A DNA stretch of 64,000 bases from Echinicola shivajiensis (GTDB lineage Bacteria; Bacteroidota; Bacteroidia; Cytophagales; Cyclobacteriaceae): assembly GCF_018642165.1 (NCBI RefSeq), contig NZ_JAHHZM010000017.1, positions 1-64,000 on the forward strand. Reading direction: 5' to 3'. Position numbers and translations under genes: made by a program. Below, piece by piece: positions 44,258 to 53,036 of the stretch. Below the pieces are notes generated by a model. It did not search any database and had not been told where the DNA came from. It saw nothing but the letters and a program-made list of their open reading frames with translations. Position 1 is the stretch's first letter; the number at the start of each line of letters is the position of its first letter.

Positions 44258-45895
44258 TCAATAAACTTTTTCGCCTCCAATATAGGTGGACTTTACTTTC
44301 AGGTTTCTTAATTCTGTTTCAGGTGCGGTCATTATATCTCTTTCTAGTACAACAAAATCTGCCAGTTTTCCCTTCTCAATACTTCCCTTTAACCTTTCCT
44401 CAAAATTGGCATAGGCGGCCCAAATGGTCATCCCTTTAAGTGCATCTTCTCTACTCAATTTGTTTTCTGATTGGAACCCGTCTTCTGGCCAATCATTAGC
44501 ATCTTGTCTTGCCACTGCAGCATGGAATCCAAATATAGGATTAATGCTTTCTACAGGGAAATCACTGCCCAGTGCAATTTTGCCGTTTTGCTCAAGAAGA
44601 TCCTTGAAAATATAGGCAGTTTTTATTCTATCCTGTCCTAACCTGTTCTCTGCCCAATACATGTCAGAAGTGGCATGTGTAGGTTGTACTGATGGGATAA
44701 TATTGTATTCCGCGAATTTGATAAGGTCTTCTGGGCTGACCACTTGTGCATGTTCAATTCTCCATCTGAGGTTATTTTTTCCTTTCAGAACTTTGGCATA
44801 TATATCCAATAAGGTTCTGTTGGCAGAATCTCCAATACAATGGGTGTTCATTTGGAATCCATGCTCATAAAGTTCTTCAGCAGTGTTCAAAAAGTTTTCA
44901 TAGGTATTCAGCAAAATGCCAATTTCATCTGGTCTATCATGATAGGGAGCTAAAAGAGCGGCCCCTCGTGATCCAAGTGCACCATCACCATAAATCTTAA
45001 AGCTTCTAATGGTTATAGATTCGTTTTGATAGGGGCCTCTTTCGAAATAATACGCTTTATTCTCCCTTGTGGGGTTGATCATGGCATATATTCTCATTTT
45101 AAGTTGTCCCGAATTTTGCATGGACTCCATTAAATCAATGGTTCCTTTGTCTATTCCAGCATCGACTACTGAAGTAAGGCCTACTTCAAAGCAGTTTTTC
45201 TGTGCATCCAGTAATGCTTGACGCGACTCTGCTTCACTAATGGCAGGGATTTTAGCACTAACTATTTCAATGGCATTGTCCACTAAAAGCCCCGTGGCCT
45301 TTCCATTGTTTAGGATTACCTTTCCTCCCAGGATTTGTGTGCTTTCATTGATACCTCCCATGTCCAAAGCTTTTTGATTGGCAAGTGCAGCATGTCCATC
45401 TATTCTGGTTAATAAGATAGGTGTGTTTGGAAAGGCTTTGTCAAGTGCAGATTTATTGGGAAAGGTTTTTTCCTCCCATTGGTTCTGATCCCAACCTCTT
45501 CCGAGAATCCAAGCCTGATTGGGGTGATTTTTTCTGTGTTCCCTTACCCGGTTGAACATTTCTTCTGGAGATTTAACACCAACGAGATTAATGACCTTTA
45601 GACTGGTTCCATATCTGTAGAAATGGGCGTGGGCGTCTATAAAGCCTGGGTAAATGAATTGTCCGTTGAAGTCATATATATTGGGGGCCTCATACCTTTC
45701 CAATATTTCACTGTTTTTTCCTATATCTATGAATTTTCCCTCTGAAATAGCCAGGGCTTCAGCTTTTGAAAAATCTTGATCAACCGTGTAAATGACCGCA
45801 TTATGGATGATAAGGTCTACCTTTTGTTTTTCTTGGCAAGCAAAAAGTAGTAAACAAAGGTTCGCCAATAAATATTTTGCTGTAGATAAATTCAT
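44258..45895 (-). CDS. YtcJ-like amidohydrolase, lipoprotein
   Basis: A protein of 545 residues. The N-terminal signal has a lipobox cysteine (LLLFAC), placing it in the periplasm or membrane. Amidohydrolase-3 features: the metal HxH in DAHAHFYRYG, GRGWDQNQW, MNTHCIGDSANR, WRIEHAQ and GSDFPVESINP. It hydrolyses amides or cyclic imides by family. The substrate is unknown. It is divergent from the HsdR-N-like gene with 50 bases between them. Confidence 0.88.
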   Translation of the reverse strand: MNLSTAKYLLANLCLLLFACQEKQKVDLIIHNAVIYTVDQDFSKAEALAISEGKFIDIGKNSEILERYEAPNIYDFNGQFIYPGFIDAHAHFYRYGTSLKVINLVGVKSPEEMFNRVREHRKNHPNQAWILGRGWDQNQWEEKTFPNKSALDKAFPNTPILLTRIDGHAALANQKALDMGGINESTQILGGKVILNNGKATGLLVDNAIEIVSAKIPAISEAESRQALLDAQKNCFEVGLTSVVDAGIDKGTIDLMESMQNSGQLKMRIYAMINPTRENKAYYFERGPYQNESITIRSFKIYGDGALGSRGAALLAPYHDRPDEIGILLNTYENFLNTAEELYEHGFQMNTHCIGDSANRTLLDIYAKVLKGKNNLRWRIEHAQVVSPEDLIKFAEYNIIPSVQPTHATSDMYWAENRLGQDRIKTAYIFKDLLEQNGKIALGSDFPVESINPIFGFHAAVARQDANDWPEDGFQSENKLSREDALKGMTIWAAYANFEERLKGSIEKGKLADFVVLERDIMTAPETELRNLKVKSTYIGGEKVY

Positions 45896-45945
45896 TTTTT
45901 ACAAGGTTAGTTTTATTTCCGTTTTGAAGCAGTGATATTTGTAGC

Positions 45946-46416
45946 ATGACAGCAGCTGATTACCCTTTTTTGAATAAACCACTTAATTTGCCTACAACTG
46001 ACTTTCAAATTTCTTCTGAAAATGGAAAGTTATGTGTTTTTGATTCATTAAGAAAGAAATATTTGGTTTTGACTCCCGAAGAATGGGTAAGACAGCATAT
46101 CATTTTTTATTTAGTTGCTTATAAAAAGTATCCTAAAAGTTTGTTTTCCCTTGAAAAGGGAGTGAAATATAATAAGCTGAACAAGCGCTTTGATATTTTG
46201 GTACTCAATAGGCAAGGTAAGCCCTTTTTCTTGGTTGAATGTAAAGCCCCAGAAGTGAAGTTAAACCAAAATGTGGTAGAACAGGTATGTGTCTACAATA
46301 AGACCATTGGCGCAGAGTTTATGGCGATCAGCAATGGCATACAACATATCTGCCTTCAGTATAATCATACTACTGGCTCCTATAAGCAGATCCAAGAGTT
46401 TCCCGATTTTATCTAG
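45946..46416 (+). CDS. Small HsdR-N-domain (PD-(D/E)xK nuclease-like) protein
   Basis: A protein of 156 residues that covers only the type I restriction enzyme R-subunit N-terminal domain. The nuclease-type core is visible as KRFDILVLNRQGKPFFLVECKAP (Asp, then ExK). No helicase, HsdM or HsdS lies nearby, so it is a free-standing family member of the kind often found in Bacteroidota. It may be a housekeeping nuclease. Activity is inferred from motif conservation. Confidence 0.85.
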   Translation: MTAADYPFLNKPLNLPTTDFQISSENGKLCVFDSLRKKYLVLTPEEWVRQHIIFYLVAYKKYPKSLFSLEKGVKYNKLNKRFDILVLNRQGKPFFLVECKAPEVKLNQNVVEQVCVYNKTIGAEFMAISNGIQHICLQYNHTTGSYKQIQEFPDFI

Positions 46417-46619
46417 TGGGATTATAAACTTCTATTTCATTATCTATCATGGAGAAATTGGTTCCTTATGAAGGGGTGATGGGAATTGTTGTGTCCAGTC
46501 AATTTGGGAGAATGTTCGTTTATATAACAGATTTTTCCTTTGTCTTTTTGTTAAAGAAATAAAACGAAGAAAAATAGTAAATAAATTGAAAGAAAAATTT
46601 AATTGTATACTTTTTTATT
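46417..46619 (+). other. Non-coding stretch, weak promoter-like signal at its end
   Basis: No supported gene. At 46586-46588 a TTG is followed after 19 bases by TACTTTTT (46608-46615), one base off the -7 consensus. A 37-codon frame at 46449-46562 has no recognisable features and is not called. Confidence 0.35.
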
Positions 46620-46790
46620 GTAAATTGTGCCATGTCTCCTTTTGATAAACTTGTTTTTCGAAAGCGTTAAATGTAGCAAGCTTGTACTCTGAATTTCCAA
46701 AATGGATTTTCTGATTAAAAGGAGCGAAAAAAATCTTCATGCGGTTAATTGGTATTGAAAAAATCCCTGGATATTTCAGGGATTTTTTTT
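46620..46790 (+). ncRNA. Candidate small RNA ending in an orphan terminator
   Basis: The strong hairpin at 46758-46788 has no gene within 340 bases upstream. With the promoter-like signal at 46586-46615 it would bound a transcript of about 170 bases. No known RNA family is recognised. The call rests only on promoter plus terminator spacing. Confidence 0.25.
46758..46790. terminator. Hairpin terminator in a gene-free region
   Basis: AAAAAATCCCTG and CAGGGATTTTTT pair around a 7-base loop, with T-runs on both strands, so it could work in either direction. Confidence 0.8.
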
Positions 46791-46955
46791 GTGCCATAAT
46801 ATTTCACAATTAAAGGACTGGAACCTTTATGGAGGGGCTTTGGTCTTTATTGATTTTATCGTGTTATTTGAGCTTCAGCATAAGTGTTAGGTTTTATGTT
46901 TTTATATAAACCATTGGGAACAGGTAGTTTTTTGATTTGAAGAGATTTATTAGAA

Positions 46956-47738
46956 ATGGAGAAAAAACTTTACAAGGATCAAATGGGCCGAGAGGTAAAG
47001 ATTGTCAAGCAACCAAGTCGGATTATTTCACTGGTGCCATCGCAGACGGAATTATTGATAGACTTGGGCTTATCAGATCAAATAGTGGGGCTTACCAAAT
47101 TTTGTGTTCATCCCAAGGAGCTAAAGCAGCAAAAGACAATTATTGGTGGGACCAAGAATTTTAGGTTTAATACTATTCGTTCCCTTCAACCCGATTTGAT
47201 CATTGGCAATAAAGAAGAGAACTATAAAGAGGGGATAGAAATATTAGAAAAGGAGTTTCCTGTTTGGATGAGTGATATATATGACTTGTCCAATGCTTAT
47301 GAAATGATGGAATCCATAGGGGAGATTACTGGCAGTGGGAAGGCTGTACAAAATTTGGTAGGCGAAATTAAATCCTCATTCCAAGATTTGGAAAAGATTA
47401 AAGGTTCTGTATTATATCTTATTTGGCAGGATCCATTTATAGGAGCTGGTCAAAATACTTTTATAAATAATATGCTGGAAATGATAGGGTTTAGGAATGT
47501 GCTCGGAGGGGAAAGGTACCCAAGTCTTCAAATTCAGGATATTGAAGACCTGGACCCGGAGTATATTTTGCTAAGTTCTGAGCCGTTTCCCTTCAAAGAA
47601 AAACATATGGACTTCTTTAAGGATAGGTTCCCAAATGCCAAGCCTGTTTTGGTAGATGGTGAAATGTTTTCCTGGTATGGTAGCCGTTTACGGTATGCTC
47701 CGGTTTACTTTAATTCTTTAAAAAACAGTTTGAATTAA
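46956..47738 (+). CDS. BtuF-like helical-backbone metal receptor, no signal peptide
   Basis: A protein of 260 residues of the cobalamin/siderophore-binding class III substrate-binding fold. RIISLVPSQTELLIDLGLSDQIVGLTKFCVHP and LQPDLIIGNKEEN are typical. It begins MEKKLYKDQMG with no signal peptide or lipobox, unlike transporter-linked BtuF. No permease or ATPase is adjacent. It may act in the cytoplasm as a metal or corrinoid binding protein. Its stop overlaps the tyrA stop on the other strand (TTAA). Confidence 0.82.
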   Translation: MEKKLYKDQMGREVKIVKQPSRIISLVPSQTELLIDLGLSDQIVGLTKFCVHPKELKQQKTIIGGTKNFRFNTIRSLQPDLIIGNKEENYKEGIEILEKEFPVWMSDIYDLSNAYEMMESIGEITGSGKAVQNLVGEIKSSFQDLEKIKGSVLYLIWQDPFIGAGQNTFINNMLEMIGFRNVLGGERYPSLQIQDIEDLDPEYILLSSEPFPFKEKHMDFFKDRFPNAKPVLVDGEMFSWYGSRLRYAPVYFNSLKNSLN

Positions 47739-48583
47739 CTTTTGAAATCTAGGATTTCCCCGATCTGATTGATCTTTTTCATGCTTTTACGAAGATCTTC
47801 GAATTGCTCATAGGCTAAAAGGTCCCTGAACTCAGTTAGATTTTTGATATAACCATTAAGGGCTTCAAGTACATTGTCCTTATTTTCTTGCAAAATAGGA
47901 GACCACATTTCTGGAGAACTTTTGGCTAATCTTACAGTAGAAGCAAAGCCACTTCCTGCCATATCAAGGATGTTTTTATCATCCTGCATTTTGTCAAGCA
48001 CTGTTTTTCCTAGCATAAAAGAGCTGATATGTGAAAGGTGGGAGACAAAAGCCAGTTGATTATCGTGGTCATGAGGTTCCATGAACCTGATTTTCATGTT
48101 CAAGGCTTCAAAGGCCTTATAGGCCTTTGCTTTAAGGTGGAGATCGGTTTTTTCCATCTCGCAAAGGATCATGATTTTCTCCTTTAACAAATCAGGAAAT
48201 GCTGCTTGGGGGCCAGAGTATTCCGTACCAGCTATAGGATGTGCGGCAAGGAAGTTTTTTCTCTTGGGATGATCACTAAGGCTTGTACATATGTTTTCTT
48301 TGGTTGAACCAAAATCCATTACTAGGGTTTGGTCGCTCACTTTGTCCAATAAATCTTTGAGAACTGGAATAATAGTATTTACTGGAATGGCCACCACAAC
48401 GATATCGGTGTCTTGGTCAGGGCTTTCCTTTACCTCATCGATGATCCCTAGTTTGAGCGCCTGATCCAGGTGGGTTTTATTATGGTCCATACCCGTAATA
48501 GTGAGGTCGGGAAGTACTGATTTTAAGCCCAGTGAAAATGAGCCGCCCAAGAGGCCAAGTCCTATTATATGTATTTTCCTCAT
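47735..48583 (-). CDS. tyrA: Prephenate dehydrogenase
   Basis: Oxidatively decarboxylates prephenate to 4-hydroxyphenylpyruvate for tyrosine. It has 282 residues. Rossmann motif IIGLGLLGGSFSLGL is at the N-terminus, with DFGSTKENI and AAHPIAGTEYSGP from the catalytic part. There is no fused chorismate mutase or ACT domain. I prefer the ATG at 48583 over the TTG at 48592. It is the last gene of pheA-aminotransferase-tyrA, 10 bases after the aminotransferase. Confidence 0.94.
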   Translation of the reverse strand: MRKIHIIGLGLLGGSFSLGLKSVLPDLTITGMDHNKTHLDQALKLGIIDEVKESPDQDTDIVVVAIPVNTIIPVLKDLLDKVSDQTLVMDFGSTKENICTSLSDHPKRKNFLAAHPIAGTEYSGPQAAFPDLLKEKIMILCEMEKTDLHLKAKAYKAFEALNMKIRFMEPHDHDNQLAFVSHLSHISSFMLGKTVLDKMQDDKNILDMAGSGFASTVRLAKSSPEMWSPILQENKDNVLEALNGYIKNLTEFRDLLAYEQFEDLRKSMKKINQIGEILDFKS

Positions 48584-48593
48584 GCTTCTCAAT

Positions 48594-49754
48594 TTATTTG
48601 GTCCAAGCGCTGTTTATTCTGTCAAATGCTTTTTGGATAATGTCTTCAGGCACACAAAGTGAAAATCTTATATACCCATTTCCATTGCTGCCAAAGATGT
48701 CTCCCGGAGTAATGAATATTTGGTTTTCGTACAGCAGTTTATCCACTAAGGAATGAGGATCGGTTTTGTCTGCTAGCTTGGCCCAAACGAACATCCCTGA
48801 GCTTTCCTTGTCACAAAAAGCGCCTATTCTTTCCGCTAGCTTCCATATTAGAGCCCTACGTTTTTCGTAGATATCGTTCATTTGTTCAAACCAGGAATTG
48901 TCAAGGTTCAAAGCCGCAATGGCACCTTGTTGAATGCCTAGGAACATACCTGAGTCCATATTACTTTTTACCTTTAATACTTCCTTTACAAAGTGGCTAT
49001 CTCCACAGAGCATGCCGACTCTCCAGCCCGGCATATTGTAGGTTTTGCTCAAGGAGTTCAATTCTAAAGCGATTTCCTTGGCACCTTCGATACTTAAAAT
49101 GCTGATGTGTTCCTTGGTGAGGATAAAGCTATAAGGGTTGTCATTGACCAAAAGAATCTGGTGTTTTTTAGCAAAATCTACCAACTGTTTTAATGTCTCT
49201 TTGCTAGCATTGGCACCTGTAGGCATGTGGGGGTAATTGATCCACATCAATTTAATTCCTTTGCTAGCAAATTCCTCTAGCTGATCCATGTCTGGCAGCC
49301 ATTGGTTTTCTCCCTTAAGGTCATAATATATTGCTTCAGCTCCCACCAATTCTGTTACCGAAGTATAGGTAGGGTAGCCAGGATTAGGAATAAGAACCTT
49401 GTCCCCCGGGTTCAGGTAAGCCATAGAAATGTGCATGATGGCTTCCTTAGATCCCATCATGGGTAGGATTTCATGGGCATGGTCCAGGCTGACTCCATAA
49501 TGTTTTTCATAAAATGCAGCAATGGCTTCCCTGAGGGCAGGAACTCCTTGATAGCTTTGGTAGCCATGGGCATTGTCCAGCTGGCTTGTCTTGTTTAGTG
49601 CTTCTATTACAGATGGGTGTGGCGGAAGGTCTGGGCTTCCTATTCCCATATTGATGATGTCATGGCCCTCAGATTTTAATCTGGCCACCTCTCTAAGCTT
49701 TTTGGAAAAATAGTATTCTTTGACCTTATTCAGGCGATTTGCTGCTTGGATCAT
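48594..49754 (-). CDS. PLP-dependent aminotransferase (class I/II), probably aromatic or prephenate pathway
   Basis: A protein of 386 residues. PLP Lys lies in NSLSKTYNMPGWRVGM. The N-terminal INMGIGSPDLPPHPSV and INYPHMPTGANAS are fold-type I features near the LL-diaminopimelate/aspartate aminotransferase branch. Its position between pheA and tyrA argues that it transaminates phenylpyruvate, 4-hydroxyphenylpyruvate or prephenate. Specificity is inferred from context. It lies 2 bases after the pheA stop. Confidence 0.88.
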   Translation of the reverse strand: MIQAANRLNKVKEYYFSKKLREVARLKSEGHDIINMGIGSPDLPPHPSVIEALNKTSQLDNAHGYQSYQGVPALREAIAAFYEKHYGVSLDHAHEILPMMGSKEAIMHISMAYLNPGDKVLIPNPGYPTYTSVTELVGAEAIYYDLKGENQWLPDMDQLEEFASKGIKLMWINYPHMPTGANASKETLKQLVDFAKKHQILLVNDNPYSFILTKEHISILSIEGAKEIALELNSLSKTYNMPGWRVGMLCGDSHFVKEVLKVKSNMDSGMFLGIQQGAIAALNLDNSWFEQMNDIYEKRRALIWKLAERIGAFCDKESSGMFVWAKLADKTDPHSLVDKLLYENQIFITPGDIFGSNGNGYIRFSLCVPEDIIQKAFDRINSAWTK

Positions 49755-49756
49755 GT

Positions 49757-50596
49757 TTAGGCAATTTTGGTGTTTTTGTACTCTCCCATTATTTTTATCT
49801 GATGGCCTGCATCTTGTATTTTTTGCATGGCTAACTGATAATCGGAAAGTTTTTCAAAAATTAAATCAATAAAGAAGGCATAATGCCATGGTTTATCAAT
49901 AACCGGTAGGGATTGGATTTTAGTTAGGTCAAGATTGTTTTCGCTCATAATATTGAGCACTTTGGCCAAGCTTCCTTTTTCATTTTGGATGACCAATTTT
50001 AGGGAAACCTTGTCAAAACCTTCTGCAGGTACCTGTCCCTTGTCCTTAGTGACTATACAAAAACGGGTGATATTGTTTTTGATGGTTTGAATATCTGAAG
50101 CCAGAATGTCCAATTCATAAAATTCTGCTGCTGATTTTCCTGCAATGGCTGCTACTCCTTTTAACTCTTCCTCATGGATGGTCTTAGCCACTGAAGCAGT
50201 GTCCAGATCTTCTACCAAACGGATATGCGGATACTTTTCAAAGAAAGCTTTACACTGCAATAAGGCCATTGGATGGGAGCGGACCTCTTGGATTTCTTGG
50301 ATGCTTTGCCCTGGCCAAGCCATTAACTGATGGGAAATGGGCAGGTAAAATTCTCCGGTGATCCTCAGGTTGTTTCTGTCCATAAGGTCATAATTAGGGA
50401 GAATCGCTCCTGCAATGGAGTTTTCCAACGCGAGTACACCGATAGTGGCTTCCTCACTTGTGATTTTTCTGACCAGTTCCGCAAAGGTCAGGCATTCCAA
50501 TATTTCTGCCTCCTGGCCAAAAGTAGTGCGGGCCACCTGATAATGGTAAGAACCTTTGATACCTTGTATGGCTACTTTTTCTTGGGTTGCTTTCAA
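49757..50596 (-). CDS. pheA: Prephenate dehydratase
   Basis: Converts prephenate to phenylpyruvate. It has 279 residues: the PDT domain (AIQGIKGSYHYQVA, ALENSIAGAI, catalytic NITRF) and a C-terminal ACT domain (about 195-270). In the ACT domain the Phe-binding ESRP motif of characterised enzymes reads QSLP. There is no chorismate mutase domain, since it is fused to DAHP synthase here. The start is TTG at 50596, the only candidate before an in-frame stop. Confidence 0.94.
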   Translation of the reverse strand: MKATQEKVAIQGIKGSYHYQVARTTFGQEAEILECLTFAELVRKITSEEATIGVLALENSIAGAILPNYDLMDRNNLRITGEFYLPISHQLMAWPGQSIQEIQEVRSHPMALLQCKAFFEKYPHIRLVEDLDTASVAKTIHEEELKGVAAIAGKSAAEFYELDILASDIQTIKNNITRFCIVTKDKGQVPAEGFDKVSLKLVIQNEKGSLAKVLNIMSENNLDLTKIQSLPVIDKPWHYAFFIDLIFEKLSDYQLAMQKIQDAGHQIKIMGEYKNTKIA

Positions 50597-50644
50597 TTTT
50601 GTAGTTGTTGTGGATTGGGCGGTGAACCGCTAATTTTTTTGTTG

Positions 50645-50675
50645 TGAAATTAGATGAAGGATGCCAGAAAGTCAA
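50645..50675 (-). promoter_or_regulatory. Possible promoter for pheA-aminotransferase-tyrA
   Basis: On the minus strand: TTG (50673-50675), 20 bases, then TAATTTCA (50645-50652), two bases off the -7 consensus. It lies between the aroA terminator and pheA, so this trio probably has its own transcript. Confidence 0.4.
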
Positions 50676-50716
50676 AAACAATTTATGTCTTTATTCCATA
50701 AAAAATGACATGAAAG

Positions 50717-50745
50717 AAAACTGCCTGACTTGTTAGGTCAGGCAG
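50717..50745 (-). terminator. Terminator after aroA
   Basis: CTGCCTGAC (50721-50729) and GTCAGGCAG (50737-50745) form a 9-bp stem with a 7-base loop. On the minus strand a TTTTCTTTC tract follows. It separates aroF-aroB-aroA from pheA-tyrA. Confidence 0.82.
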
Positions 50746-50748
50746 CAA

Positions 50749-51972
50749 TCATTTTAATATGGTCTCCAGTCCGGCCAATTGGCAATGTTTCCAAAAGCTC
50801 GGGTAGGATTTGTTGACAACTTCCTTATCATCAAAGGTGACCTTGGTTTTGGTCGCTAATGGCATAAAGGCCATGGCCATTCTGTGGTCATCATAAGTGC
50901 TGATATTGACCTCTTCAGGTATACCTGTGGAAGGAATAAGCGTGAAGACCTCATTTTCTCCCTCTACCAATTTGGCGTTAAATTTGGCCAATTCCTGTTG
51001 AAGGGCATGAATACGGTCGGTTTCCTTGATTCTCAAGCTTTCCAGTCCGGTGAATTTGCTGGTCTGCCCAATCAATGCGCAGGTTACTGCCACGGTTTGA
51101 GCTAAATCAGGGCAGTGGGTAAAGTCAAAACTTTCCAAGCCGCTGACTGCTTTTTTTGTCAATAGGATTCCTTCTTCGTTAAATTCGCTGTTGATACCAA
51201 GGCGATCCATGATTTCCACGATTTTTGAATCTCCCTGAAGGCTGTCTTTTTTAAGTCCTTTAAGGAAGAACTGCCCTTCATCTGCACAAGCTAAGAGGCT
51301 GAACCAATAACTGGCTCCCGACCAATCGCTTTCTACCGCAAAATTCGTGTTATGGTAATCTTGATGAGCAATTTTAATAATGTTTTCTTCGAAACTGTAT
51401 TGGATGCCAAATTGCTCCATCAATTTCAGGGTCATTTCTATATAGGTTCTAGACCCAATTTTTCCCGTCAATTCCAAGGTTAGGCCCTCAGGAAGTAGGG
51501 GGGCATTCATGATCAAAGCAGAGATATATTGGCTACTGACATCTCCTCTGATTTTTATATGGTTGGTCAACTGTTTGGAAAATCCTTTGGTCTCCATTGG
51601 GGGATAGCCTTCCTTGCCCTTATATTCTATCTCAGCTCCCAGGCTTCTTAGTGCATCTACTAGTATGCCAATTGGACGTTCGCACATTCTAGGTGTACCG
51701 GTCAAAGTTTTGTTTCTGTTGGTTAGTGCCGCATAAGCAGTCAAAAACCTCATGGTGGTCCCCGCATCCAAGACATCCAAAATTTCCGGATCCTCTTCCA
51801 ATAGCCGGATCATTGTTTGGGTATCTCTGGCTTCAGCTAGGTTGGTAATGTGATTTCCCCCCTTGGTGAGGGCATCAATAATCAAAACCCTGTTGCTTTC
51901 ACTTTTTGAAGATGGCAAAGGGATGTTTACTTCTCCAAAGCTTGCTTTGGTGCTTAATGTGATTTTGTTCAT
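50749..51972 (-). CDS. aroA: 3-phosphoshikimate 1-carboxyvinyltransferase (EPSP synthase)
   Basis: Adds enolpyruvate to shikimate-3-phosphate. It has 407 residues. N-terminal LPSSKSESNRVLII holds the substrate Lys/Ser/Arg. DAGTTMRFLTA and SLRIKETDRI are conserved, and DDHRMAMAF is at the C-terminal domain. It is slightly shorter than E. coli AroA, as usual in Bacteroidota. It overlaps aroB by 4 bases (ATGA). Confidence 0.95.
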   Translation of the reverse strand: MNKITLSTKASFGEVNIPLPSSKSESNRVLIIDALTKGGNHITNLAEARDTQTMIRLLEEDPEILDVLDAGTTMRFLTAYAALTNRNKTLTGTPRMCERPIGILVDALRSLGAEIEYKGKEGYPPMETKGFSKQLTNHIKIRGDVSSQYISALIMNAPLLPEGLTLELTGKIGSRTYIEMTLKLMEQFGIQYSFEENIIKIAHQDYHNTNFAVESDWSGASYWFSLLACADEGQFFLKGLKKDSLQGDSKIVEIMDRLGINSEFNEEGILLTKKAVSGLESFDFTHCPDLAQTVAVTCALIGQTSKFTGLESLRIKETDRIHALQQELAKFNAKLVEGENEVFTLIPSTGIPEEVNISTYDDHRMAMAFMPLATKTKVTFDDKEVVNKSYPSFWKHCQLAGLETILK

Positions 51973-53006
51973 GGGTGTTGTGAATTGTAAAAATTCAAAG
52001 AAGAGATGATGTCTTCAAGGCTTACTGCTATATTATAATCGCATTCACCTATTTTTTTCAGTAGGGAGCAGTTGATGGTTTGTCCATCATTCTTTTTGTC
52101 CTGAAAGCAAAGTTGGGCAATGGTTTCCAGGTCTTCACTTGGAATTTCCACCTTGCCAAAAACTTTGAATAATGTTTCGGTGATGGTGTCAAGATCTTCC
52201 TTGGGCAATCTGATGTGATGATGAGAAAGATATGCCTCAGCGATCATTCCTATGGCAATGGCTTCTCCGTGGAGAAGGTGTCTTTCTGTGTCCAGATAAA
52301 ATGATTCTACTGCATGGCCTACAGTATGGCCAAAGTTGAGGATTTTTCTTAGGCCTTCCTCTTTAGGGTCCTTGGTGACCACTTCCTTTTTGATTTGTAC
52401 TGACTTTTCGATGATGTCCTTCCAGCTTTGGTTTTCCCAATTGTCAAGTTTTAGGCAATTGAAATAATTGGCGTTTTGGATCAAACCGTGCTTGATTACT
52501 TCTGCGTAGCCAGATCTTAATTCAGGTAAGGGCAGCGTTTTTAGGAAGACATCTGAAATGATAACGGCTTCAGGTTCGTTAAAAACACCAATATGGTTTT
52601 TGAAGCCGTTAAAGTCTACCCCAAGTTTTCCGCCTACACTGGCGTCCACTTGGGAAAGAAGGGAGGTGGGGATATTGATGAATTTTACGCCGCGTTTATA
52701 GGTGCTGGCGCAAAATCCACCCATATCTCCAGTTACTCCACCTCCTAAATTGATGATCAGTGATTTTCTGTCAAATCCACAATCTGTCATCCATTGCCAT
52801 ATTTCGGTGCAGGTGGTCAAGGTTTTGTTGACCTCTCCAGCTTTGAATTGGAAATGCTCATGTTCTGGGAGGATTTCCTGGATCAGTGGATAACAAGCTT
52901 GATAGGTATTGCTATCAGCTATTAGGCCTAGTTTGGAAAAACTTTTGGTTTTTAGATACCGCTCTAGGTCTGCAGCAATTTGAGTCGAGAAAATTATTGA
53001 TTCCAA
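51969..53006 (-). CDS. aroB: 3-dehydroquinate synthase
   Basis: Converts DAHP to 3-dehydroquinate using NAD and zinc. It has 345 residues. NAD segment GGGVTGDMGGFCASTYKRG, PTSLLSQVDASVGGK, HGLIQN and the zinc ligands in FGHTVGHAVE and LLHGEA are all present. The start is TTG at 53006, 30 bases after the DAHP synthase stop. The next in-frame Met is far inside the fold. Confidence 0.96.
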   Translation of the reverse strand: MESIIFSTQIAADLERYLKTKSFSKLGLIADSNTYQACYPLIQEILPEHEHFQFKAGEVNKTLTTCTEIWQWMTDCGFDRKSLIINLGGGVTGDMGGFCASTYKRGVKFINIPTSLLSQVDASVGGKLGVDFNGFKNHIGVFNEPEAVIISDVFLKTLPLPELRSGYAEVIKHGLIQNANYFNCLKLDNWENQSWKDIIEKSVQIKKEVVTKDPKEEGLRKILNFGHTVGHAVESFYLDTERHLLHGEAIAIGMIAEAYLSHHHIRLPKEDLDTITETLFKVFGKVEIPSEDLETIAQLCFQDKKNDGQTINCSLLKKIGECDYNIAVSLEDIISSLNFYNSQHP

Positions 53007-53036
53007 GGGATTGATACTTTATATATAAATAATTTT

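Noticed and set aside
46449-46562. 37-codon plus-strand frame downstream of the HsdR-N gene
   Set aside because: No recognisable composition, domain or ribosome-related signal. Consistent with chance.
46615-46797. 60-codon minus-strand frame near the orphan terminator
   Set aside because: It reads through the hairpin stem and has no domain or initiation signal.
46800-46955. Cobalamin riboswitch upstream of the BtuF-like gene
   Set aside because: No B12-box-like conserved core or suitable multi-stem layout was recognised. Only a small AAAGG/CCTTT hairpin is present.
50597-50720. A second aromatic attenuator upstream of pheA
   Set aside because: No Phe/Tyr-rich leader ORF and no terminator between the candidate promoter and the pheA start. 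The hairpin at 50721-50745 belongs to the end of aroA.
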